This document shows positions 1 through 8,574 of a stretch of 64,000 nt of DNA, one piece after another; position 1 is the stretch's first letter, and each line of letters begins with the position of its first letter. The notes under the pieces are model-generated. The model searched no databases, was not told the origin of the DNA, and saw only the letters and a list, made by a program, of their open reading frames with translations. Made by a program: the position numbers and the translations under genes. The stretch comes from Salinisphaera sp002433465 (GTDB lineage Bacteria > Pseudomonadota > Gammaproteobacteria > Nevskiales > Salinisphaeraceae): positions 163,256 through 227,255 of the forward strand of contig NZ_APNL01000006.1 of assembly GCF_040361435.1 (NCBI RefSeq), written 5' to 3'.

Positions 1-1343
1 AGCTGCACCGAGGATATCCACTCGCCGCCGGACTTGATCACGTCCTTGGTGCGGTCGGTGATGTTGATATAGCCGTCTTCGTCGATGGTGGCGATATCGC
101 CGGTACGCAGCCAGCCATCGGGGGTGAACTTGTCTTCGCTGTTTTCCAGTCGATAGTAGCTGCCCGTGATCCAGGGGCCGCGCACCTGAATCTCGCCCAT
201 TTCCTTGCCGTTCCAGGGCAGCGGTTGGCCTTCATCGCCCACGATGCGGGTATCCACGAACGGTACCGGCGCACCCGCGGTGGCACGGATCGCGTACTGC
301 TCGTCTTCCGAGCGCTTCTGCACCTTGGGTTTCAGGCGTGCCGCAGAGGCCAGGGGCGAGGTTTCGGTCATGCCCCAGGCCTGGATCACGGTCAGCCCGT
401 ACTTGTCGAAGCGCCGGATCATGGCTTCCGGCACCGCCGAGCCGCCGACCGTCATGCGCATTTCCGGATGCAGCTTCCAGCGGTTCGGTTCGGCATCCAG
501 GGCGTTGATAATGCCCATCCAGATGGTCGGCACGCCGGCGGTCACGTTCACCTGTTCGGATTCATACACATTGAGCAGGCTTTCTGCGTCCATATGCGGG
601 CCCGGGAAGACCTGCTTGGCGCCGGTCAGCGTCGATACATAGGGCAGGCCCCAGGCGTTGACGTGGAACATCGGCACCACCGGCAGAATCACGTCGTTGT
701 ACGACAGGTTCAGCGTGTCCGGGGTGGCCGATGCCATGGCGTGCAACACGCTCGATCGATGCGAATAGACCACGCCCTTGGGCTTGCCGGTGGTGCCCGA
801 GGTGTAGCACATGCCGCAGGCGTCGTATTCGCTCTTTTCCGGATACTCGAATTCGCCCTGGGCCGAGGCCAGGAAGTCGTCGTAGCCGATCATGCCGTCC
901 GGTACCGGCTTGCCGGCCAGCGGTACGACGATGATCTTTTCGAAATTCACCTGGTCGGCGAACTTCTCGTAGAGCGGCAGCAGCACGTCGTCGATGATCA
1001 GGATGCGGTCTTCGGCGTGGTTGACGATCCAGGCCACGTCGTCCGGCGGCAGGCGCAGATTGAGCGTATGCAGTACCGCGCCGGTGATCGGGATACCGAA
1101 ATAGGCTTCCAGATGCGCGTAGGTGTTCCACGAAAAGGTCGCCACGCGATCGCCGTTCTTGATGCCGGACTCGATCAGCGCCTGGGCGAGCTGCTTGGCG
1201 CGCTTGACCATGTCGGCATAGGTGTAGCGGTGCAGGCTCTTGTCCGGCTGGTGGGTGACGATTTCGACATCGCCGAACTGCGTGCCCGCGCGCTCGAGAA
1301 TATCGTCGAGCAGCAGCGGACGGTCCATCATCGTGGATTGCAT
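1..1343 (-). CDS. Acyl-CoA synthetase (AMP-binding family), 3' end beyond left edge
   Basis: Activates a carboxylic or fatty acid to its acyl-CoA through an acyl-adenylate. The reading frame starts at the ATG complementary to 1341-1343, preceded by an AGAGGAG ribosome site about 7 bases upstream, and is still open at base 1, so the C-terminal lid domain is partly missing. The adenylate-forming signature YTSGTTGKPKG (complement of about 790-825), followed by a VPMFHVNAWG motif, a GWLRTGDIA motif and a DRTKDVIKSGGEWIS motif near the edge are all readable. The VPMFHVNAWGLPY variant resembles medium/long-chain or 3-methylthiopropionyl-CoA ligases (DmdB-like), but the substrate cannot be fixed from sequence alone. 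Confidence 0.93.
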   Translation of the reverse strand, partial: MQSTMMDRPLLLDDILERAGTQFGDVEIVTHQPDKSLHRYTYADMVKRAKQLAQALIESGIKNGDRVATFSWNTYAHLEAYFGIPITGAVLHTLNLRLPPDDVAWIVNHAEDRILIIDDVLLPLYEKFADQVNFEKIIVVPLAGKPVPDGMIGYDDFLASAQGEFEYPEKSEYDACGMCYTSGTTGKPKGVVYSHRSSVLHAMASATPDTLNLSYNDVILPVVPMFHVNAWGLPYVSTLTGAKQVFPGPHMDAESLLNVYESEQVNVTAGVPTIWMGIINALDAEPNRWKLHPEMRMTVGGSAVPEAMIRRFDKYGLTVIQAWGMTETSPLASAARLKPKVQKRSEDEQYAIRATAGAPVPFVDTRIVGDEGQPLPWNGKEMGEIQVRGPWITGSYYRLENSEDKFTPDGWLRTGDIATIDEDGYINITDRTKDVIKSGGEWISSVQ

Positions 1344-1649
1344 GGGATCTCCTCTAACAAAGGTTGGCGCCGGTATACGGCGTTGTTCTACTTGCCTCTA
1401 CGAGCATCGCATTGGCGCGGTCGCAGCGTCCATCTTCGTTGGCCTATACCGATATTCCGAAACGCCAGTCTGGAAATGCCCGCGGTGGCAGGGCGGCGTG
1501 CGAGCCCGCGTGAAACGGGGTTTTGATCGGCCGTCGGCGGAACACGGCGACCCGTTCAGCTGCCATACGTTCTCAAGCGTACGCTCGGAGCATGTCGATT
1601 GTCTGCGCAATGCGTAACGCTCGATTCGGAATGAAGAAAGGGTATGGCA
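1344..1649. other. Intergenic region between divergent genes
   Basis: About 300 bases separate the divergent acyl-CoA synthetase and the pentapeptide-repeat gene. I see no convincing ORF, RNA gene or terminator. It must carry both promoters, but no box close to consensus stands out. Confidence 0.4.
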
Positions 1650-2189
1650 ATGAATAAACGTCTGTTGTCCGTATTGGTTTCCGCCGCGCTCGCGATCGGC
1701 CATGCCGGCGGCGTAATGGCCGGCGATCTGACCGTCGATGAGGTGCAGGCCGAGCTGGATGCCGCCACGCCGGAACAGCCGGCCGATTTTTCCGGTCATG
1801 ATTTGCGCTACCTCGATCTGTCCGGCATGGATCTGTCGGGCGCCAACCTGGCGGGTGCGAATCTAAGCGAGGCTCGGCTGGAAAATACGTGCCTCGAAGG
1901 CGCCAGCCTGATCGGTACCAACCTCGACCATGCCTGGTTGGCCGGTGCGGATCTTTCCAATGCCAATGTGTCGGGAGCGACGCTCAGGCAGACGCAGCTG
2001 AGTGGCGCGCGGCTAGCGGCGGCGGATTTCACTCAGGCCGATCTGAGCGACGCAACGTTCGCCGACGCGACGATGGCCGATGCCGATTTCACCGGCGCGC
2101 TGATACAGGGCACGGATTTCGCCGGCGCCGAACGCAGCGGTACGCGCGGCTTGAACGTGCCAGAGAGTGATGTTTCGTCGACCGGCTGA
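1650..2189 (+). CDS. Exported pentapeptide-repeat protein
   Basis: A 179-residue protein of unknown function with a cleavable signal peptide (MNKRLLSV... cleavage probably after VMA) followed by roughly 20 A(D/N)LXX-type repeats from about residue 50 to 160 (for example LSGANLAGANLSEARL). The repeats should fold as a right-handed quadrilateral beta helix. An ATG six bases upstream (1644) is also in frame, but the GAAAGGG motif at 1636-1642 lies only one base from it and 7 bases from the ATG at 1650, so the latter is preferred. Most pentapeptide proteins of the Qnr type act on DNA gyrase in the cytoplasm; the signal peptide argues against that here. It stands alone between the divergent acyl-CoA synthetase and a LysR gene. 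Confidence 0.85.
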   Translation: MNKRLLSVLVSAALAIGHAGGVMAGDLTVDEVQAELDAATPEQPADFSGHDLRYLDLSGMDLSGANLAGANLSEARLENTCLEGASLIGTNLDHAWLAGADLSNANVSGATLRQTQLSGARLAAADFTQADLSDATFADATMADADFTGALIQGTDFAGAERSGTRGLNVPESDVSSTG

Positions 2190-2245
2190 ACAACTGGCAC
2201 GGCCTTGGCATGTAGCGGCAAACCCCATGTCGAACCACGCAATCG

Positions 2246-3184
2246 ATGAATCTCAACAGCGGCGATCTGGAACGGCTGCGCGTTTTCTTCGCCATCGTTC
2301 AGGCCAACGGCATTGCCAACGCGCAGGGCGTGCTCAACAAGGATGCATCGACCATCAGTCGAGCGCTCACCCAGCTCGAAGAACGTCTGCAGCTGCGCCT
2401 GTGTGAACGAGGGCGGCAAGGTTTTGCGCTTACGCCCGAGGGCCGGGCAGTACATACCCGGGCGCGGGAACTGTTCATGTCGCTCCGCGGCTTCGAACAG
2501 ACCGTCGAAAGCGTGCGCGGCATTGGCGGTGGCACGCTGCGCCTGGCGATCATCGACAACATAGTCGCCGATAACCAGTGCCCGCTAGTGGCCACGCTAC
2601 GCGATTTCATGCAGCCGCAGGCCGGTCGCGATATCGACTACAGCCTGCACGTACTCACGCCCCAGGCTATGGAGAAGCAGCTTCTCGACAAGCGCATCGA
2701 TCTGGCGCTGGGCGTATTCGAGTCACCGCATGACCTGCTCGAATACACGCCGCTCTACAGCGAAACCGATTATCTCTATGCGGCGGCGCGGCACCCCGCC
2801 TGCGCAGTCGGCGACGATGCACCTGCGCGCGCCGAGGTGCTGGCGACCGCGCGCTTTGCCTCACGCAGTTTTCTGGACGATGCCGAGCGCGCATTGCTCG
2901 GCCTCGATATCCGTACCCGAGTCAGCCACGCGAGCAACCTGGAAGCGCTGCTGGCGCTGATCCTGTCCGGCCAGTACGTCGGCTTCATGCCGACCCACTA
3001 TGCCCAGCCGTGGGTCGAAAGCGGCGCATTGTGCCGCATCGATCCGGCCCGTTATGCGCGCCGCTCGACCCTCAAGGCCGCGATCCATCGCGACAGCACT
3101 TCGCGTGCCGTCGTCACCGAATTTCTGGCCCTTCTATGCGAACGCGGGGCCGATACACGTGAACCTGCGGAATGCGTCATGTAA
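2246..3184 (+). CDS. LysR-family transcriptional regulator
   Basis: A 312-residue regulator with an N-terminal winged helix-turn-helix (residues about 5-65, including NAQGVLNKDASTISRALTQLE) and a C-terminal substrate-binding-like effector domain (about 95-300). It is in tandem with, and 55 bases upstream of, a periplasmic solute-binding protein gene. LysR proteins commonly control adjacent genes, so it may respond to the ligand handled by the downstream binding protein and amidohydrolase; this is inference. It is not divergent from its presumed target, which is less typical of the family. Confidence 0.9.
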   Translation: MNLNSGDLERLRVFFAIVQANGIANAQGVLNKDASTISRALTQLEERLQLRLCERGRQGFALTPEGRAVHTRARELFMSLRGFEQTVESVRGIGGGTLRLAIIDNIVADNQCPLVATLRDFMQPQAGRDIDYSLHVLTPQAMEKQLLDKRIDLALGVFESPHDLLEYTPLYSETDYLYAAARHPACAVGDDAPARAEVLATARFASRSFLDDAERALLGLDIRTRVSHASNLEALLALILSGQYVGFMPTHYAQPWVESGALCRIDPARYARRSTLKAAIHRDSTSRAVVTEFLALLCERGADTREPAECVM

Positions 3185-3239
3185 GCCGCTGGGCGTGCGC
3201 GCTAACGTGAAACGCACCCTCGAAAACCGGACTGAATCC

Positions 3240-4298
3240 ATGCGCCGTTTCATCGTGCTGGGCGTGCTTCTCGCCATCTTCTGTCAGCCGAGCGTGGCTC
3301 GCGCCGAGCCCACCTACCGCGTGGCATGGACGATCTATGCCGGTTCCGTGCCGCTGGTTTATGCCGAGCAGACCGGTCTGCTCGATCGCTGGGCGGATCG
3401 CTACGACATCCATATCGAAACCGTCCAGATCAACGACTACATCGAAGCGGTCACCCAGTTTTCGCTGGGCCAGTTCGATGCCGTGATCTGCATGTCGCTG
3501 GATGCGCTTACCATCCCGGCGGCCTCCGGTATGGATACGACGGTGATCGCGCCGTTGAGCACCTCGGCCGGCAGCGACGGGCTGATCATGCGCGGCGACG
3601 ATCCGCAGCTGACCGATCTTAAAGGCCAGCAGATCAATCTCGTGGCCTTGTCCGGTTCGCACTATCTGCTGGCACGCGCGCTGGACTCGGTCGGCCTCGC
3701 CGAGCCGGACGTGACCGTCATCAACACCTCGGACGCCGATATCGGCGCAGTCATGGAAGATGCCTCGGCCCAGGCCGTGGTGACATGGAAACCCCAGCTC
3801 ACCACCATTCTCGATCAGTACGACGATACCCATCTGGTGTACGACTCGTCGGATATCTACGGCGAGATCGTCGACGTGGTGATCGCGCCGACCGACAAGC
3901 TGGCCGAACACCCCGATTTTGCGCGCGCGCTGGCCGGCGCCTGGTTTGAAGCCACGGCCGCGCTGGATTCGGCACACCCCGAACACGAGCGCTTGCTGGC
4001 GGTCGCCGCGGATACGCTGAGTACCGATATCGAAAGCGTCCAGAGCCAGCTCGCCACCATCGATTTCTTCAGCCCGGACGAGGCCATCGAGCTGATCCAA
4101 AGCGAGGATTTCGACGCCACGCAGCGGCGTATCGCCGAGTTCGCGTTCAAGCACGGTCTGCTCGGCGACGGGCTGCCGAGCGCCGATTTCATCGGCATCG
4201 AAAACGGGCACGGCGATATCATCGGCAATGCCGACAACGTGCGCCTGCGTTTTCCCAGTGAATGGCTCGACGAGGCGGCCAAACAGAGCGCGCCGTGA
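3240..4298 (+). CDS. ABC-type substrate-binding protein, urea-carboxylase-region type
   Basis: A 352-residue periplasmic binding protein of the nitrate/sulfonate/taurine (SsuA/TauA-like) fold. The start at 3240 gives a clean signal peptide (MRRFIVLGVLLAIF..., cleavage near ARA-EP); an in-frame GTG at 3207 would add 11 residues. Stretches such as VQINDYIEAVTQF, MSLDALTIPAASGMD, SGSHYLLARALDSVGL and NTSDADIGAV are those I associate with the binding protein found beside urea carboxylase/allophanate hydrolase genes, so urea or a urea-like nitrogen compound is the likely ligand. No permease or ATPase gene is next to it. The stop overlaps the start of the downstream amidohydrolase (GTGA), implying translational coupling. 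Confidence 0.85.
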   Translation: MRRFIVLGVLLAIFCQPSVARAEPTYRVAWTIYAGSVPLVYAEQTGLLDRWADRYDIHIETVQINDYIEAVTQFSLGQFDAVICMSLDALTIPAASGMDTTVIAPLSTSAGSDGLIMRGDDPQLTDLKGQQINLVALSGSHYLLARALDSVGLAEPDVTVINTSDADIGAVMEDASAQAVVTWKPQLTTILDQYDDTHLVYDSSDIYGEIVDVVIAPTDKLAEHPDFARALAGAWFEATAALDSAHPEHERLLAVAADTLSTDIESVQSQLATIDFFSPDEAIELIQSEDFDATQRRIAEFAFKHGLLGDGLPSADFIGIENGHGDIIGNADNVRLRFPSEWLDEAAKQSAP

Positions 4299-4987
4299 GT
4301 CGGCCGTTGCCGAGGCTGGCCGGCGCCTGCCCCTATGCCTGGCCGGTGGGCGGCGACTGGCGCGCCGCGGATACCGCGCTGCTGGTCATCGACATGCAGC
4401 GTGATTTTCTCGACCCGGACGGCTATTTCGCCGCGCTGGGCGAGAACGCAGGTGAGCTGCGCGATGCGGTGGCGCCCGCCGCGCAGATATTGATGCTGGC
4501 CCGTGAGCTGGGCATGCGCGTGATCCATACCCGGGAAGGGCATCGCCCCGACCTGGCCGATCTCAACGAAACCAAGCGTGCCCGGGCCCAGGCCATGGGC
4601 GCGCCGATCGGCAGCGCGGGCCCGTTAGGGCGGCTGCTGGTACGCGGCGAGCCGGGCTGGGACTCGGTTGCCGAAATGGCGCCGGTCGCCGACGAGATCG
4701 TGGTCGATAAATGCGGCAACGGCGCCTTTCATGCCACCGACCTCGACCAGATCCTGCGCGCCAACGGTATCCGCAACCTCTGGTTGCTCGGCGTGACCAC
4801 CGATGTCTGTGTCTCTTCGACCATGCGCGAGGCCAACGATCGCGGCTATGACGTGCTGCTGATCTCGGACGCCTGTCGTGCGGCCACGCCCGCGTTGCAC
4901 GAAGCCACACTCGCGGGTATCGAGCGCGAAGGCGGCGTGTTCGGCGCGCATATATCGAGCAGCGCGCTGGTGAAAGCCGTGCGCTAG
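4295..4987 (+). CDS. Isochorismatase-family cysteine amidohydrolase
   Basis: A 230-residue hydrolase with the family catalytic triad visible: Asp in VIDMQRDF, Lys in VVDKCGNG and Cys in GVTTDVCVSSTMREAND. It resembles RutB/biuret amidohydrolase-type enzymes that split carbamoyl or ureido amides to release ammonia. GTG at 4295 overlaps the preceding TGA and is preferred; the frame is open further upstream to 4262, inside the previous gene, but nothing there is conserved. Coupling to a urea-type binding protein suggests nitrogen scavenging from a urea derivative. Confidence 0.85.
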   Translation: MSRPLPRLAGACPYAWPVGGDWRAADTALLVIDMQRDFLDPDGYFAALGENAGELRDAVAPAAQILMLARELGMRVIHTREGHRPDLADLNETKRARAQAMGAPIGSAGPLGRLLVRGEPGWDSVAEMAPVADEIVVDKCGNGAFHATDLDQILRANGIRNLWLLGVTTDVCVSSTMREANDRGYDVLLISDACRAATPALHEATLAGIEREGGVFGAHISSSALVKAVR

Positions 4988-5047
4988 CCGCGCGCGGCAA
5001 ACACGTCGCGGTATAGTGCTGCGCAATAATCCAGCAAGAGATTGCGT

Positions 5048-5506
5048 ATGCGTTACTGGGAGGACTTCGAGGTCGGCGAGACCGAACGCTACGGCGCCTA
5101 TGAGGTGACCGAAGCCGAGATCATCGAATTCGCCAAGGCCTACGATCCGCTGCCGTTTCATACCGACCCCGAAGCGGCCAAGGACAGCCCCTACGGCGCG
5201 CTGACCGCGCCCGGACTTCTGACCTGTTCGATCTTCATGCGCCTGCTGGTGGATCACCTGTTGCTGGACGCGGCCTCGCTGGGCTCGCCCGGCGTGGACC
5301 AGGTGCGCTGGCTCAAACCGGTCTATGCCGGCGATACGCTGTCGGTACGCCAGCAAGCGCTATCCAAGCGCGTGCTGGAAAGCCGCCCGGAGATGGGGCT
5401 GGTGAAAAACCGCTTCGAAGTGCTCAACCAGCATGACGAGGTGGTCTGCGATATCGCCTCGAACGGTTTGTTCGCACGGCGCGAAGCCGAGGACGCGTCG
5501 GCATGA
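5048..5506 (+). CDS. MaoC-like hotdog-fold dehydratase (copy 1)
   Basis: A 152-residue (R)-specific enoyl-CoA hydratase-like protein. The hydratase motif appears as FAKAYDPLPFHTDPEAA (Asp and His catalytic positions), followed by ALTAPGLLT. The ATG at 5048 has an AAGAG ribosome site 7 bases upstream; a TTG at 5042 is less likely. It overlaps the next gene by ATGA and shares its whole layout (FAK-YDP-PFH, GSPG, LKPVYAGD, ESRPEMGLV), so the two are tandem duplicates that may form a heterodimer. The exact substrate (acyl-CoA) is unknown. Confidence 0.88.
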   Translation: MRYWEDFEVGETERYGAYEVTEAEIIEFAKAYDPLPFHTDPEAAKDSPYGALTAPGLLTCSIFMRLLVDHLLLDAASLGSPGVDQVRWLKPVYAGDTLSVRQQALSKRVLESRPEMGLVKNRFEVLNQHDEVVCDIASNGLFARREAEDASA

Positions 5507-5949
5507 TTCATTACGAAGATCTGGATGTAGGCGATACGGTGGAACTGGGCCCGACCAGCGCCAGCGCGGATGAGATGATCGCGTTTGCCAAACGCTATGA
5601 CCCGCAGCCGTTTCATTTGAGCGACGAGGGCGCGGCGAAGACCTATTTCGGGCGCCTGGCGGCTTCCGGCTGGCATACCGCGGCACTGACCATGCGGCTG
5701 ATGATGACCGGCCGCAACGAGCCGCTGGCCAGCCTCGGCTCGCCCGGCTTCGAAAACCTGCGCTGGCGCAAGCCGGTCTACCCGGACGACCAGCTCACCG
5801 CGCAGGTCACGGTGGCCAGCAAGCGCCTGTCCGAATCACGGCCCGAAATGGGGCTGGTGCAGTTCGAAGTCGAAACCCGTAATCAGGACGATGTGGTGGT
5901 GATGAGCTTCTTGTCGACCTCGATGCTGGCGCGACGCGAACCCGGCTGA
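5503..5949 (+). CDS. MaoC-like hotdog-fold dehydratase (copy 2)
   Basis: A 148-residue paralog of the preceding gene, translationally coupled by an ATGA overlap. The catalytic region reads FAKRYDPQPFHLSDEGA, followed by LAASGWHTA and LRWRKPVYPDD. Identity with copy 1 is obvious along the full length (both contain ESRPEMGLV), indicating local duplication. Probable acyl-CoA hydratase/dehydratase; the pathway is not shown by neighbours. A strong hairpin overlaps its stop codon. Confidence 0.88.
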   Translation: MIHYEDLDVGDTVELGPTSASADEMIAFAKRYDPQPFHLSDEGAAKTYFGRLAASGWHTAALTMRLMMTGRNEPLASLGSPGFENLRWRKPVYPDDQLTAQVTVASKRLSESRPEMGLVQFEVETRNQDDVVVMSFLSTSMLARREPG

Positions 5950-5963
5950 TTCGTATCAGCCGG
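5942..5963. terminator. Perfect 9-bp hairpin between convergent genes
   Basis: CCGGCTGAT, loop TCGT, ATCAGCCGG forms a perfect stem at the end of the second MaoC gene, overlapping its TGA, where it converges with zapE. There is no clear T-run on either strand, so it may block RNA decay or act with Rho rather than as a classical intrinsic terminator. Confidence 0.5.
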
Positions 5964-5979
5964 CGGGCCGCGCCGTGCC

Positions 5980-7083
5980 TCAGGTGCGGTGCGGCTCGCC
6001 GAGATACTCGCTCGAACTCATTTCGTGCAGGCGGCTCGCCGTGCGTTCGAACTCGAATTCCAGCCGCGTGCCCTGATACAGGTCGTCCGGCTCGGCCGCG
6101 GCGGTACAGAACAGGTTCACACGGCGGTCGTAGAACTCGTCCACGGCATTGATGAAGCGTCGTGCGGCGTTGTTTTCGTTGTCGTCGAATACGGGCACGT
6201 TCGAAACCATGATGGTCGAGTATTCGCGTGCCATCTCGATATAGTCGTTGGCCGAGCGATTGCCGCGGCACAGATCCTCGAAATCGAACCAGACCGCGCT
6301 GTCGGCGCGACGCAATACCGGAATCTTGCGGCCCAGGATCTTCACGTTGCCGCCTTCGACATCGCGGCCGGTGGCCAGGCGTTCGAAATGGCTGGCCAGC
6401 ACCGCGTCGGCTTCGTCGCCGCTGGGCGTCTGGTAGGTCGCGGCTTCGTCGATACGATCCAGCCGATAATCGGTGCCGTCTTCGAGATGCATGACCGTGC
6501 AGTACTTTTTGATGCGCTCGATCGCCGGCTTGAAGCGCTCGCGCTGCAGCCCGTCCTTGTACAGATCGTCCGGGTCCACGTTGGACGTGGTGACCAGCGT
6601 CACGCCGCGCTCGAACAGCTCTTCGGTCAGGCGGGCGAGGATCATGGCATCGGCCACGTCCGAGACGAAAAACTCGTCGAAGCACAGCACGCGGTCGCTC
6701 GCCCATTCCTTGGCGATGAGCTTGAGCGGGTCGGACTTGTTCGCGTAGTTCTTTCGCGCCTCGTGCACCTTCTGCATGAAGCGATGAAAATGCAGCCGCG
6801 ATTTTTCCTCGAAGGGCAGGTTCTCGAAGAAGCAGTCCATCAGATAGGTCTTGCCGCGACCGACGCCGCCCCATAGGTAGAGGCCCTTGACCGGTTCCCG
6901 CTTGTCCTTGCCGAACAGGCGTTTGCTGGTGGGGTTGTCGAGCAGCGCCTCGTGGATCGATTGCAGCGCGTCGACCGCCTTTTCCTGTTCGGGATCGCGG
7001 ATGAAATCCTCGCGCTCGAGATCGGCGTCGTAGCGCGCGCGCGGGCCGGCGGCGCGGTCGGCCGTAAAACCAGTATCAGCCAT
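5980..7083 (-). CDS. zapE: Cell division protein ZapE (AFG1-like ATPase)
   Basis: A 367-residue AFG1/ZapE family ATPase that acts at the Z-ring on constriction under some growth conditions in related bacteria. Walker A is GGVGRGKT at residues 72-79 and Walker B is RVLCFDEFFVSD at about 131-142; VTTSNVDPDDLYKDGLQR is the sensor region typical of the family. The length matches E. coli ZapE. It is transcribed divergently from xerD, with only 45 bases between them, so the promoters overlap. Confidence 0.95.
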   Translation of the reverse strand: MADTGFTADRAAGPRARYDADLEREDFIRDPEQEKAVDALQSIHEALLDNPTSKRLFGKDKREPVKGLYLWGGVGRGKTYLMDCFFENLPFEEKSRLHFHRFMQKVHEARKNYANKSDPLKLIAKEWASDRVLCFDEFFVSDVADAMILARLTEELFERGVTLVTTSNVDPDDLYKDGLQRERFKPAIERIKKYCTVMHLEDGTDYRLDRIDEAATYQTPSGDEADAVLASHFERLATGRDVEGGNVKILGRKIPVLRRADSAVWFDFEDLCRGNRSANDYIEMAREYSTIMVSNVPVFDDNENNAARRFINAVDEFYDRRVNLFCTAAAEPDDLYQGTRLEFEFERTASRLHEMSSSEYLGEPHRT

Positions 7084-7128
7084 GCAACATCTCGTGCTTT
7101 AAAACCGGTTTATTATACGCTTCTCGCC

Positions 7129-8040
7129 ATGGCTGCTATCGACGCGCTCGACGACGACACCGCCCGGGTCATCGAATCCTTTATCGACGGGCTCTGGGCC
7201 GAACGCGGGCTCTCCGATGCCACCCTGGGCGCCTACCGCAACGACCTGGCCCATTTCGCCAAGTGGCTGGATCGACGCACACCGCTGGTGAAGGCGCAGC
7301 GCGGCGATCTACAAAGTTATCTGGCCGCGCGCAACACGCCGGGCTCAAGCCCCCGCAGCGCAGCACGGCTGTTGTCGAGTCTGCGCCAGTTCTATCGTTA
7401 CCAGCTGCGCGCGAACGCGATCGACGAAGACCCCACCGCGCTCATCGATATGCCCACCCAGGGCCGACGCCTGCCCAAAACACTCACCGAAGCCGATGTG
7501 GAGGCGTTGCTCCGAGCGCCGGATATCGATAGCGATATCGGCCTGCGCGACCGCGCCATGCTGGAGCTCATGTATGCCGCAGGCCTGCGGGTTTCGGAGC
7601 TCGTAGGCGCCACCCGCGCCCAGGTGAACACGCGTCAGGGCGTGATCCGCGTGACCGGCAAGGGCGGGCGCGAGCGGCTGGTGCCGCTGGGCCTGGCGGC
7701 GGTCGAATGGCTGGAGCAGTACATGCGCGAAGCCCGCGGCATTCTGCTGGGCGCGAAACAAAGCGATGCGCTGTTCGTGACCGGGCGGGGCGGTGGCATG
7801 ACGCGCCAGAACGTCTGGCACCGGATTCGCGGCTATGCCGAGCAGGCCGGGGTACGCCGCGACATATCGCCGCATGCGCTACGCCATGCCTTTGCCACGC
7901 ATCTGCTCAACCACGGGGCGGATCTGAGGGCCGTGCAGATGCTGCTGGGCCATGCCGATCTGTCCACCACCCAGATCTATACCCATGTGGCACGCGCTCG
8001 ATTGCAGGCGCTGCACGCCGAACACCATCCGCGAGGCTGA
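7129..8040 (+). CDS. xerD: Tyrosine recombinase XerD
   Basis: A 303-residue site-specific recombinase that with XerC resolves chromosome dimers at dif under FtsK control. The N-terminal SAM-like DNA-binding domain (about 10-95) is followed by the catalytic domain with Arg in AAGLRVSELVG, Lys in TGKGGRERLVPL, HALRHAFATHLL, and LLGHADLSTTQIYTH containing the nucleophilic Tyr. The spacer GRRLPKTLTE and the C-terminal LHAEHHPRG are XerD rather than XerC features. The frame is open upstream to 6952 but that part lies antisense inside zapE; ATG 7129 begins the conserved part. Confidence 0.95.
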   Translation: MAAIDALDDDTARVIESFIDGLWAERGLSDATLGAYRNDLAHFAKWLDRRTPLVKAQRGDLQSYLAARNTPGSSPRSAARLLSSLRQFYRYQLRANAIDEDPTALIDMPTQGRRLPKTLTEADVEALLRAPDIDSDIGLRDRAMLELMYAAGLRVSELVGATRAQVNTRQGVIRVTGKGGRERLVPLGLAAVEWLEQYMREARGILLGAKQSDALFVTGRGGGMTRQNVWHRIRGYAEQAGVRRDISPHALRHAFATHLLNHGADLRAVQMLLGHADLSTTQIYTHVARARLQALHAEHHPRG

Positions 8041-8043
8041 TTG

Positions 8044-8574
8044 ATGGCACGCAATATCGAAATCAAGGCTGCGGTGACGGACCCAACGTCGCTACGACAG
8101 CGCGTCGCCGCGCTCGCCGATGACGGGCCCTGGCTGATCGAGCAGCACGATATCTTTTTTAACTGTGCACACGGCCGGCTCAAGCTGCGCTGCTTCGACA
8201 ACGGCGAGGGGGAGCTGATCTTCTATCGCCGTGTGGATACGGCGGGGCCGAAAGCAAGCGAATACGAGCGCAGTCCGGTGGCCGACCCGAACAGCCTGCG
8301 GCGCGTGCTGGAACGGGCGAACGGCCTGCGCGGCGAAGTCATCAAGACCCGCACGCTTTATCGGGTCGGGCGCACGCGCATTCATCTCGACCATGTCGCC
8401 GGGCTGGGCGACTACATGGAGCTGGAGGTAGTGCTCGCGCCGGAAGAGGCGAGCGAGATCGGCGAGGCCGAAGCCCGCGAGCTCATGCAGCAGCTTAAAA
8501 TCGAGCCGAACGCGCTGGTCGACTGCGCCTATATCGACCTCATCGAGGCCGGCGAGCGCGCCACCGGCGGATAA
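8044..8574 (+). CDS. CYTH-domain protein (class IV adenylate cyclase-like)
   Basis: A 176-residue CYTH (CyaB/thiamine triphosphatase) protein. It starts with ARNIEIKAAV (the EIK/ExExK-type motif), and carries alternating acidic and basic strands such as GRLKLRCF, ELIFYRR, KTRTLYRVGRTRIHLDHV and GDYMELEVVL. The family hydrolyses or cyclises triphosphates with divalent metals. It begins 3 bases after the xerD stop and is probably co-transcribed. Actual substrate (ATP, thiamine triphosphate, tripolyphosphate) is undetermined. Confidence 0.85.
   Translation: MARNIEIKAAVTDPTSLRQRVAALADDGPWLIEQHDIFFNCAHGRLKLRCFDNGEGELIFYRRVDTAGPKASEYERSPVADPNSLRRVLERANGLRGEVIKTRTLYRVGRTRIHLDHVAGLGDYMELEVVLAPEEASEIGEAEARELMQQLKIEPNALVDCAYIDLIEAGERATGG

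Noticed and set aside
225..1526. Long plus-strand open frame (433 codons)
   Set aside because: It lies antisense to the acyl-CoA synthetase, whose motifs are unmistakable; the His/Arg/Gly-rich translation is a GC-rich shadow.
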